DNA of 11,293 bases from JBOHHR01 sp050740975 (GTDB taxonomy: Bacteria; Pseudomonadota; Gammaproteobacteria; JBOHHR01), in assembly GCA_050740975.1 (NCBI GenBank), contig JBOIEE010000324.1:1-11293 (forward strand), read 5' to 3'. This document shows, in pieces, positions 6,680 to 11,293 of this stretch. How positions within the stretch are numbered: position 1 is the stretch's first letter; every line of letters begins with the position of its first letter. The notes beneath the pieces are model-generated. The model worked only from the letters and a program-made list of their open reading frames with translations, had not been told where the DNA came from and made no database searches. A program made the translations under genes and the position numbers.

Positions 6680-7159
6680 CTACGCCAAGCGTTCGTTCGC
6701 CACCAAAACCCCGTCCGAGTCGGCATAAAGGTAAGCGCCCGACGTAAAGGTCACCCCTGCAAAGCTCACTGCAATATCCCGTTCGCCGAAACCCTTCCTT
6801 ACGCTCTTGCGGGGATTGGTATTCATCGCCTTAAGCCCAATACTCACGCTCGCGATCGCCACCGAGTCACGAATACAGCCATAAACCAGCATTCCCGACC
6901 AGCCGGTTTGCTGCGCCAGCCGCGCTAACTGATCGCCCACCAACGCGCAGCGCAGAGATCCTCCTCCGTCGATCACCAGCACCCGACCTTGGCCCGGCTC
7001 CTCTAGGGCCGCACGCACCAGGAAATTGTCTTCGTGCACCTTTACCGTCGCGATGACGCCGTAGAATGACCGCAGCGCCCCATAGTCGTTGAACATCGGA
7101 GTCGCGACTTGCAGCTTTTCGCCGTACCGGTCGTATAAATCCGCCGGGGCTGTACTCAT
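6680..7159 (-). CDS. rraA: RraA family protein (RNase E activity regulator / HMG-type aldolase fold)
   Basis: The 159-aa product begins MSTAPADLYDRYG and is near the length of E. coli RraA (161 aa). ATG 7159 is chosen over 7264 because GGAAGGGAA stands a few bases upstream and the protein then starts as the family does. Motifs include FxDYGxxRSFYGVIATVKVHEDN, RVLVIDGGGSLRCALVGD, and the GD-X20-RD signature (G75-D76 to R97-D98, within GWSGMLVYGCIRDS). That signature is shared by RraA and the 4-hydroxy-4-methyl-2-oxoglutarate aldolases. RraA binds RNase E and dampens RNA decay in E. coli, but many homologues are aldolases instead, so the role here is uncertain. It is upstream of the amidase gene in a probable two-gene operon and divergent from the ABC transporter. 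Confidence 0.9.
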   Translation of the reverse strand: MSTAPADLYDRYGEKLQVATPMFNDYGALRSFYGVIATVKVHEDNFLVRAALEEPGQGRVLVIDGGGSLRCALVGDQLARLAQQTGWSGMLVYGCIRDSVAIASVSIGLKAMNTNPRKSVRKGFGERDIAVSFAGVTFTSGAYLYADSDGVLVANERLA

Positions 7160-7268
7160 TATTCCCTTCCCAATAGAGGTCGGATGTCGCAGGGGAATGC
7201 TCCAAGCGCGTAAGGCAGGACCACAGAAATCAACGCGCGTAGTACAATTTCTTTGCCCTTTCATAAAT

Positions 7269-7274
7269 TATAAT
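7269..7274 (+). promoter_or_regulatory. Perfect -10 box (TATAAT) predicting a leaderless ABC transporter mRNA
   Basis: TATAAT at 7269-7274 ends six bases before the ATG at 7280, so transcription is predicted to begin at or next to the start codon. No good -35 is seen 15-18 bases upstream (best TTTCTT-like), and no Shine-Dalgarno precedes either possible start (7280 or 7286). The divergent rraA start is 120 bp away, so this short region must serve both directions. Confidence 0.45.
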
Positions 7275-7279
7275 CCTAT

Positions 7280-8200
7280 ATGCCAATGAACGCCCTGGAG
7301 ATCCGCGCTTTAGAAAAAATCTACAAGGACGGACGGCACGCTCTGAAAGGTATCGACCTTACCGTCGCCGAAGGTGATTTCTTCGCGCTGCTCGGCCCAA
7401 ACGGAGCGGGCAAATCGACGACCATAGGCATTGTCACCTCGCTGGTCACGAAGACCCGGGGCGAGGTACGAGTCTTCGGCCACGATATCGACTGCGAGCT
7501 CGAACAGGCGAAATCCTTCATCGGGTTGGTGCCGCAAGAAATCAATTTCTCACAATTTGAAACCGTTTTGGAAATCGTCGTCAATCAGGCTGGCTTTTAC
7601 GGCGTGCCGCGACCTTTAGCCCGCCGCCGGGCGGAACAGTACTTAGGGCAACTCGGCTTATGGGAACGGCGCCAGCAGCGTTCACGCACGCTCTCCGGAG
7701 GATTGAAGCGCCGGCTCATGATCGCACGGGCTTTGTTGCACGAGCCCAAGCTGCTCATCCTCGATGAACCGACGGCCGGTGTGGATATCGAGCTCAGGCG
7801 TTCGATGTGGCGCTTCCTGGAGGATATCAATGCCCGAGGCACCAGCATCATCCTTACCACCCATTATCTCGAAGAGGCGGAAAACCTATGCCGTAACATC
7901 GCCATCATCGACGAAGGTCAAATCATCGAGAATACGTCCATGAAGGCATTGCTCGCGAAGCTAAACACCGAGCGCTTCATCATGGATCTGCGCGCCCCTA
8001 TGCTTGAGCCGCCCCGGCTGAACGGCTATGGCGTGAGGATGCTGGATGACACAACCTTGGAGGTCGAGGTGAGCAAAGAGCAGGGCCTAAACGATCTCTT
8101 TCACCGCCTTTCCGGGCTCGGCGCGGAAGTCATCAGCATGCGCAACAAGGCCAATCGGCTGGAAGAGTTGTTCATGCGTTTGCTTAAGGAGAACGGATAG
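7280..8200 (+). CDS. ABC transporter ATP-binding protein (YadG-like)
   Basis: This 306-aa ATPase is the energy subunit of an ABC-2 type exporter. It has Walker A GPNGAGKST (39-47), a Q-loop at Q86 in GLVPQE, signature LSGGLKRR (138-145), Walker B LLILDEP (158-164) with catalytic E163, D-loop AGVD and switch histidine H195 in TTHYLEEAE. LSGGLKRR instead of LSGGQ, and the length with a C-terminal extension of about 85 residues, are typical of the YadG/drug-and-lipid exporter branch. Two starts, 7280 (MPMN) and 7286 (MNAL), are possible; neither has a ribosome-binding site, and a TATAAT sits just upstream. The permease gene starts five bases after its stop. The substrate is not known, even for the E. 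coli homologue. Confidence 0.93.
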   Translation: MPMNALEIRALEKIYKDGRHALKGIDLTVAEGDFFALLGPNGAGKSTTIGIVTSLVTKTRGEVRVFGHDIDCELEQAKSFIGLVPQEINFSQFETVLEIVVNQAGFYGVPRPLARRRAEQYLGQLGLWERRQQRSRTLSGGLKRRLMIARALLHEPKLLILDEPTAGVDIELRRSMWRFLEDINARGTSIILTTHYLEEAENLCRNIAIIDEGQIIENTSMKALLAKLNTERFIMDLRAPMLEPPRLNGYGVRMLDDTTLEVEVSKEQGLNDLFHRLSGLGAEVISMRNKANRLEELFMRLLKENG

Positions 8201-8205
8201 TCGTC

Positions 8206-8985
8206 ATGAGGGGGCTATCGCAAACCTATTTCATCGCGTATCAAACGATCCTCGTCAAGGAAATCGGCCGGTTCATGCGGATCTGGATCCAGACCATCCT
8301 GCCGCCCGCGATCACGATGACGCTTTATTTTGTCATTTTCGGAAACCTCATCGGACCGCGCATCGGTCAGATGGGAGGATTCGATTATATCCAATATATG
8401 GCACCAGGGCTGATCATGATGTCGGTGATCACCCATTCATACGCCAACGTGGTGTCCTCTTTTTTTGGCTCCAAGTTCCAGAAGCACATCGAAGAGATGC
8501 TAATCGCGCCTATCCCCAATTCCGTGATCGTGGCGGGATACATCACGGGCGGTGTGGCACGCGGACTCATCGTGGGCGTGGTGGTTACAGTGGTCGCCCT
8601 ATTTTTTACCAAGCTCACGCTGCACTCGCTCGCCATTACCGCGGCCACGGTGTTGCTCACAGCGACGCTTTTCTCTCTTGGTGGCTTGGTCAACGGGATC
8701 TTCGCCAAGCACTTCGATGACACCTCGGTCATACCTACCTTCGTGCTCACGCCGCTCACTTATCTCGGAGGGATCTTCTACTCCATCGACCTGCTGCCGG
8801 AGTTTTGGCAGAAGGCATCGCTGGCCAACCCGATCCTGTATATGGTCAACGCGTTTCGCTTCGGTATCCTCGGCGTTTCCGATATCAACGTAGGAATAGC
8901 CTTTGGAGTGATTGTTCTTTTTATCCTGGCGCTGACGTGGCTCTCCCTCGCTCTACTGCAGAAAGGCGTCGGGATAAAGGCCTGA
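8206..8985 (+). CDS. ABC-2 type transporter permease (YadH-like)
   Basis: The 259-aa membrane protein pairs with the ATPase encoded directly upstream. It shows an N-terminal amphipathic stretch (YQTILVKEIGRFMRIWIQTILPP), then about six membrane segments: LPPAITMTLYFVIFGNLIG, YMAPGLIMMSVITHSYANVV, GLIVGVVVTVVALFF, TAATVLLTATLFSLGGLVNGI, PTFVLTPLTYLGGIFYSIDLLP and a final hydrophobic helix near the end. GLxMMSVITHSYANVVSSFF and LTPLTYLGGIFYSIDLLPEFW are strongly conserved in YadH-like permeases. The length matches E. coli YadH. The spacing of five bases between genes indicates one operon. AAGGAG occurs about 15 bases before the ATG, further than ideal. Two ATPases and two permeases would form the exporter; the cargo is unknown. 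Confidence 0.93.
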   Translation: MRGLSQTYFIAYQTILVKEIGRFMRIWIQTILPPAITMTLYFVIFGNLIGPRIGQMGGFDYIQYMAPGLIMMSVITHSYANVVSSFFGSKFQKHIEEMLIAPIPNSVIVAGYITGGVARGLIVGVVVTVVALFFTKLTLHSLAITAATVLLTATLFSLGGLVNGIFAKHFDDTSVIPTFVLTPLTYLGGIFYSIDLLPEFWQKASLANPILYMVNAFRFGILGVSDINVGIAFGVIVLFILALTWLSLALLQKGVGIKA

Positions 8986-8986
8986 G

Positions 8987-9050
8987 AGTCGCGGCAAGCA
9001 GGCGCGCGCCCGCGACTGTTGGGCATGTCGCTCACGCGCCTTAGCCCAAC
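8987..9050 (+). terminator. Tandem hairpins after the ABC transporter operon
   Basis: AGTCGCGG (8987-8994) pairs perfectly with CCGCGACT (9010-9017), starting two bases after the permease stop. Directly after it GTTGGGC (9018-9024) pairs perfectly with GCCCAAC (9044-9050). The stems are GC-rich, but neither is followed by a T run, so they may act as transcript 3'-end stabilisers or as imperfect or Rho-assisted terminators rather than as classical ones. Confidence 0.4.
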
Positions 9051-9088
9051 GGAACTCGGTGAGGCACTGCCGGTAATCCGAGCTAACG

Positions 9089-9110
9089 TGATGTATCATC
9101 GTATACATCA
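9089..9110 (+). promoter_or_regulatory. Operator-like palindrome in front of a decayed antitoxin gene
   Basis: TGATGTAT (9089-9096), six bases, then ATACATCA (9103-9110) is a perfect 8-bp inverted repeat 16 bases before the ATG at 9127. Palindromes of this GTATAC/TGTATC type are common operators of ribbon-helix-helix antitoxins, which fits the gene remnant that follows. The site is intact although the gene is not. Confidence 0.55.
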
Positions 9111-9126
9111 TCGTCAGGAAAAAACC

Positions 9127-9277
9127 ATGCACCGAAACCCAGATCTACCTGCGGGATGAACTGTACCAACAGCTTAAGGCACGCTCGCAATCCTACCGAC
9201 TTAGTCTCTCCGGGACCACTTTCATACAGATCACCCGACATCATGCAGGTTCCATGACTGTATATATTATGCGTTGA
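9127..9277 (+). pseudogene. Ribbon-helix-helix (CopG/VapB-like) antitoxin remnant, frameshifted
   Basis: ATG 9127 has a good Shine-Dalgarno (AGGAA, six bases before) but reads MHRNPDLPAG and stops. Skipping one A in the run at 9135-9137 gives MHRTQIYLRDELYQQLKARS and then QSYRLSLS, the typical start of an antitoxin ribbon-helix-helix domain (RTQIYLxxELYxxLKARAxxxxxSLSE). After SLS the sequence no longer follows the family and ends at TGA 9275-9277, so the second helix and the toxin-binding tail are lost as well. No toxin gene follows. This is a decayed antitoxin with both an early frameshift and a lost 3' part. Only about 28 codons are recognisable. Assignment rests on the motif and on the operator palindrome upstream. 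Confidence 0.65.
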
Positions 9278-9309
9278 TATACCAGTGGCCAGGGTCGCGT
9301 TTCTCTGCT

Positions 9310-9377
9310 GGATATTGGCCCGAAATATCCGAGCCTTGTATGTTTAGCCCTTGCTACATACAAGGGCAAGGGAAGTG
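9310..9377 (+). other. Tandem and mutually exclusive hairpins in the leader of the secreted-protein gene
   Basis: GGATATT/AATATCC (9310-9330, seven-base arms and loop) is followed after three bases by CCTTGTATGT/ACATACAAGG (9334-9365, ten perfect base pairs, 12-base loop). Within the second hairpin, GCCCTTG (9347-9353) can instead pair with CAAGGGC (9361-9367), so two alternative folds compete for the same bases. Further down, TATTTCAC occurs twice (9401-9408 and 9424-9431). No T run follows. The set lies about 140-200 bp before the start of the secreted-protein gene. No known riboswitch consensus was recognised. Confidence 0.4.
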
Positions 9378-9514
9378 ACCGAAAGCGAATCGGGTGTAAG
9401 TATTTCACAGGGAAGTTAGGAAATATTTCACCGACAAGCAGGCGAAAAGGACGGCTTAATGGAGTCGCCTAAAAGGCAGAAACAGTTCCACACATTTATT
9501 TTGGAGAGAGGACA

Positions 9515-9775
9515 ATGAAAGCGAGTTATCTGCTTGTGGTTGTTATAGGACTGAGCGGTTTGGCCACTCTAAGTATGCCCGCCGTTGCAAACCCTTGGGA
9601 CGGACTGCTCAACCGGGTGGGTGAGCAAGTCAGCAAAACGATCGAAGACCGCTTGAGCGGAACTTCGGCGAATGTGGTCGGCAAAGTGTTCGATAAGATG
9701 GACGAGACTGTGGATTGTGTAGCCGGTGACCAGGAGTGCGTTCGCCGTGCGGGTGAGGAAGAAAAGAGCCAGTGA
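9515..9775 (+). CDS. Small secreted protein with a paired-cysteine motif (function unknown)
   Basis: The 86-aa product begins with a clear signal peptide (MKASYLLVVVIGLSGLATLS, then MPAVA, predicted cleavage before NPWDG at residue 26). The mature part is amphipathic and helical (LLNRVGEQVSKTIEDRLSG, then VVGKVFDKMDETVD) and ends with CVAGDQECVRRAGEEEK, in which C68 and C75 could form a disulfide. The start is well supported by GGAGAGAGG close before the ATG. The gene probably once continued: a second copy of the same cysteine motif follows in another frame (9776-9864), so this frame is likely a truncated form. The layout of a signal peptide, a helical DK-rich stretch and repeated CVxTDxxC motifs recalls small periplasmic proteins annotated only as hypothetical. 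I assign no function. Confidence 0.75.
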   Translation: MKASYLLVVVIGLSGLATLSMPAVANPWDGLLNRVGEQVSKTIEDRLSGTSANVVGKVFDKMDETVDCVAGDQECVRRAGEEEKSQ

Positions 9776-9864
9776 TCGTCCAGCCGGGCGGCGGGTCGGC
9801 GACCGCCAAGTGCGTCGCCACTGATATCGGTTGCCTCAAGGAGGCCAGGCACGAGGGGGAATAA
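9776..9864 (+). pseudogene. Out-of-frame C-terminal part of the secreted protein (second cysteine repeat)
   Basis: In the frame starting at 9769 the sequence reads PVIVQPGGGSATAKCVATD and then IGCLKEARHEGE before TAA at 9862-9864. Its CVATDxxCLKxA matches the end of the preceding gene, CVAGDQECVRRA, position by position: both Cys, D, and the following basic-x-A. One base lost near 9766-9769 (AAGAGCCAGTGA, read as AAGAGn CCA GTG) would join the two halves into a protein of about 116 aa with two repeats. No independent start or ribosome-binding site is visible, so this is read as a displaced tail. Confidence 0.6.
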
Positions 9865-9919
9865 GGATTTTAAACGCCCTTTTTCGTGAAGAGGCACGGT
9901 ACGGCTGGGCTCGTGAGCT

Positions 9920-9985
9920 GCCGGGCAGGTGGTGCTCACACTGAAGACACCCTATCGAGACGGCACGACCCACATGGTGATGTCG
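9920..9985 (+). pseudogene. Fragment of an IS91-family transposase
   Basis: This stretch translates as AAGQVVLTLKTP, then YRDGTTHMVMS. It matches the conserved C-terminal region of IS91-type transposases (GxVVxxLKTPWRDGTTHxVMxPLEF). Only about 22 codons are recognisable: an in-frame TGA lies directly upstream (9914-9916) and after MVMS the family sequence (PLEFxxRLAALVP) is not found, nor are other domains. A longer open frame (9929-10114) carries the fragment but its remainder resembles nothing. This looks like a scar of an old mobile-element insertion. The region 9865-10321 around it contains no other gene that I can support. Confidence 0.55.
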
Positions 9986-10289
9986 TCAGAGCACCGCCCC
10001 GCGCACCGGCGCGGCCGGACGATCGATTCCAACTGGCCTGATCCTAGTCCCATGCCCCCTACGATCCGGTTCATTTCCCTGAACCGAGAACCCCGCTTGC
10101 CCTACACTCCCTGAAGTCACCCCCGCTCCCCGGATTCGATAGCCCGATAATTCACCGATTCGGGCCCGATCCTGCGCGCGATTGACAGCTAACCAGTCCA
10201 GTCGTATCTTCACCTTTAAAGAAAAAGGACTTTTAAGTTTCTTATTCGCCCCGCTTCCATAGATATCTCCGATGTCGTTGATCAATAGC

Positions 10290-10315
10290 TATACTAGCGG
10301 GTGAGTTTTCGAGGA
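10290..10315 (+). promoter_or_regulatory. -10 box and Shine-Dalgarno for the Panacea-domain gene
   Basis: TATACT at 10290-10295 predicts transcription starting near 10302, and GAGGA at 10311-10315 lies six bases before the ATG at 10322. Together they support ATG 10322 rather than the in-frame GTG at 10301, which would fall at the transcript's first base. No convincing -35 is seen. Confidence 0.4.
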
Positions 10316-10321
10316 TCGCCC

Positions 10322-10813
10322 ATGGTTAGCTCCCGGAATTTTTCCCCAGAGAAAGCTATTGCCAACCCTAGGTTTCATAGCGTATCGAAGGTCTTTTACT
10401 TTGCCGACAAGAAGCATCTTGAGCGTTACGGGCGGCTCATTTGCGGTGACAGCTACGTAGCGATGAAACACGGCCCGGTTCCCTCCCAGACCTACGACAT
10501 CATGAAAGTGCCCGTGGGGCGCGGGTGGGCCAATCCGGACCAAGCCGAGCTAATTCAGTCGGCATTCGATGTTAGTAGTGGGTGCCGAATACAGGCAAAG
10601 AGGCAGTCCGAATTGAAGCAGTTAAGCGAATCGGAAATTGAATGCCTGACCGAGAGCATTGCGGAATACGGAAGCAAGAGCTTCGGAGAGCTGACGAGAC
10701 TCAGTCACGATGCCGCCTGGAACTCTGCTGACGAAAATGAACTGATCTCCATTAAGGAGATCGCCAAAACCCTACCGAATTCTGAGGCGCTGATCGTTCA
10801 CCTCCGGTCATAG
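10322..10813 (+). CDS. Panacea-domain (SocA-like, DUF4065) antitoxin-type protein
   Basis: The 163-aa protein has the hallmark VSKVFYFADKKHLERYGR, then CGDSYVAMKHGPVPSQTYDI (residues 41-60). The C-terminal part reads LSESEIECLTESIAEYG, then FGELTRLSHDAAW and ALIVHLRS, as in family members. Panacea domains occur in SocA-type proteolytic adaptors and in antitoxins that neutralise a range of unrelated toxins, usually beside the toxin gene. The N-terminus seems shortened: FSPEKAI runs directly into NPRFHSVSK, where relatives usually have about 11 more residues (a hydrophobic AILYIA-type helix) between the two. This may be an in-frame deletion. A stub of only 24 codons follows, so the usual partner appears to be missing. 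The molecular target is unknown. Confidence 0.85.
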   Translation: MVSSRNFSPEKAIANPRFHSVSKVFYFADKKHLERYGRLICGDSYVAMKHGPVPSQTYDIMKVPVGRGWANPDQAELIQSAFDVSSGCRIQAKRQSELKQLSESEIECLTESIAEYGSKSFGELTRLSHDAAWNSADENELISIKEIAKTLPNSEALIVHLRS

Positions 10814-10816
10814 GAT

Positions 10817-10891
10817 ATGGCCAGCATCGGCGACTTCCTCGGCCCGGAGGCAAGAAGGGAGTTTGTAGTTCGCAACCTGGTCTGTGGGTGA
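10817..10891 (+). pseudogene. Stub of a gene following the Panacea antitoxin (possible truncated partner)
   Basis: ATG 10817, three bases after the antitoxin stop, opens a 24-codon frame reading MASIGDFLGPEARREFVVRN and LVCG before TGA at 10889-10891. The tight spacing and the protein-like sequence suggest the 5' end of the toxin or partner gene of this locus, cut off by a rearrangement. Coding potential stops abruptly in a region of short repeats (AGTGTCCC twice at 10891-10909). I do not recognise the family with confidence. It may also be a chance frame. Confidence 0.35.
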
Positions 10892-10912
10892 GTGTCCCGC
10901 CAGTGTCCCACA
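10883..10912. repeat. Short direct and inverted repeats at the end of the antitoxin locus
   Basis: AGTGTCCC occurs at 10891-10898 and again at 10902-10909, three bases apart. Flanking them, TGTGGG (10883-10888) and CCCACA (10907-10912) are inverted. The cluster lies exactly where the stub after the Panacea gene ends, so it may mark a recombination or insertion junction. No insertion-sequence end was recognised. Confidence 0.3.
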
Positions 10913-10944
10913 TAGGGGGCATAGCCAGCGCACCCCTCGCCCAT

Positions 10945-10974
10945 TATACTTGTCGCGCCATATGCGACGGCGCG
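10945..10974 (+). promoter_or_regulatory. Possible promoter and operator of the DUF433 gene
   Basis: TATACT (10945-10950) is a good -10 box with no clear -35. Just after it GTCGC (10952-10956) and GCGAC (10964-10968) are inverted around seven bases, and an overlapping CGCGCC/GGCGCG pair (10954-10959, 10969-10974) extends the dyad. The symmetry falls at the expected transcription start, 30-50 bases before ATG 11003, as for an autoregulatory operator of an antitoxin. Confidence 0.35.
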
Positions 10975-11002
10975 GGAATTTCGTACTGACAGACGTAAGT
11001 TT

Positions 11003-11293
11003 ATGGGGCGCGACGCTGTTACCCAAAAAGACTTGAGAGAAGCTCCGGCCTACGGCATTCCTGAGGCCGCGGGCTACCTCCATCTGCCGGTGTTCACGCT
11101 TCGCGCTTGGACGCTCGGGCAGCGCTACAGCGTGCGAGGGGAGTCAAAGGACTTCAAGCCGGTGATCGACATCGCCGATCGTAAAAACCGGCAGCTATCC
11201 TTCATTAACCTCGTCGAGGCTTTCGTGCTCGCCGGGGTTCGACGCAACCACGACATCTCATTGCCCAAGGTGCGAAAGGCGGTGGAGTATCTG
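11003..11293 (+). CDS. DUF433-type antitoxin-like protein with N-terminal HTH (5' part; runs off the window)
   Basis: An open frame of 97 codons from ATG 11003 continues past the end of the window. The translation has an N-terminal helix-turn-helix-like block YGIPEAAGYLHLPVFTLRAW (residues 17-36), a linker with FKPVIDIADRKN, and LSFINLVEAFVLAGVRR followed by HDISLPKVRKAVEYL. The last two blocks are hallmarks of the longer DUF433 proteins (VapB45-like antitoxins), in which LSFxNLVEAxVLxxxRxxHxISLxxVRxAxxYL is conserved. Such genes are often followed by a PIN-like (DUF5615-type) toxin, which would lie outside this window. The ATG is chosen because it gives a full-length family N-terminus. The Shine-Dalgarno is weak (GTAAG). 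The role as an antitoxin is inferred from the family. Confidence 0.78.
   Translation, partial: MGRDAVTQKDLREAPAYGIPEAAGYLHLPVFTLRAWTLGQRYSVRGESKDFKPVIDIADRKNRQLSFINLVEAFVLAGVRRNHDISLPKVRKAVEYL

Noticed and set aside
9370..9480. Possible riboswitch (cyclic-di-GMP type) before the secreted-protein gene
   Set aside because: Short pieces resemble parts of the motif (CACAGGGAAG), but the conserved tetraloop-receptor arrangement and second stem are not found.
9986..10285. 99-codon minus-strand frame before the Panacea gene
   Set aside because: The translation (Gly/Arg-rich, no motif), lack of a ribosome-binding site and its position antisense to the IS91 fragment's flank give no support for a gene; it might be part of a dispersed repeat, which needs a copy-number search.
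10808..11083. Minus-strand frame with a CPLC motif opposite the Panacea stub and DUF433 start
   Set aside because: It contains WLCPLCGT, which looks zinc-ribbon-like, but overlaps two better-supported plus-strand features and has only two cysteines in that block.
1..11293. CRISPR array, tRNA or rRNA genes
   Set aside because: No regularly spaced repeats, no cloverleaf-like segment with TTCGANNC in context, and no rRNA conserved blocks were seen on either strand.

Overview
The window looks like a proteobacterial chromosome segment, most likely beta- or gammaproteobacterial, of moderately high GC. The clues are an lptF-lptG pair with the start of a divergent pepA beside it, a PhoP/PhoQ-like two-component operon with a PepSY gene, RraA, and a YadG/YadH-type ABC exporter. 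I cannot name a genus. No rRNA, tRNA or CRISPR was seen.

Layout. (a) 1-600, minus strand: a HigB-HigA toxin-antitoxin operon whose toxin gene carries a one-base frameshift, behind a promoter that predicts a leaderless mRNA. (b) 600-998: mostly non-coding, but it holds the first 21 codons of a pepA (leucyl aminopeptidase) gene, cut off and facing away from lptF. (c) 999-3157, plus strand: lptF and lptG, overlapping by 4 bases, encoding the inner-membrane permease pair of the LPS exporter. (d) 3280-5619, minus strand: PepSY protein, PhoP-like regulator and PhoQ-like kinase, tightly packed. (e) 5688-5834: a 147-bp stretch bounded by perfect 14-bp inverted repeats. (f) 5825-7159, minus strand: a nitrilase-superfamily amidase and RraA. 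(g) 7280-8985, plus strand: an ABC ATPase and ABC-2 permease, again with a near-leaderless promoter. (h) 8986-11293: accessory DNA containing a decayed ribbon-helix-helix antitoxin with an intact operator palindrome, tandem hairpins, a small secreted protein whose second cysteine repeat lies in another frame, a scrap of IS91-type transposase, a Panacea (SocA-like) antitoxin followed by only a 24-codon stub, and the start of a DUF433 antitoxin-like gene that runs off the window.

The core (lptFG, the two-component operon, the amidase, rraA, the ABC exporter) is intact and mainly concerns the cell envelope and stress response. The accessory flanks hold remnants or parts of four toxin-antitoxin-type loci. 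Three accessory genes show single-base indels, while none of the nine core genes does. I did not find a clearly new complete system. The most interesting points are the truncated pepA, the frameshifted HigB with retained HigA, the repeat-containing secreted protein, the inverted-repeat element and the two predicted leaderless promoters.
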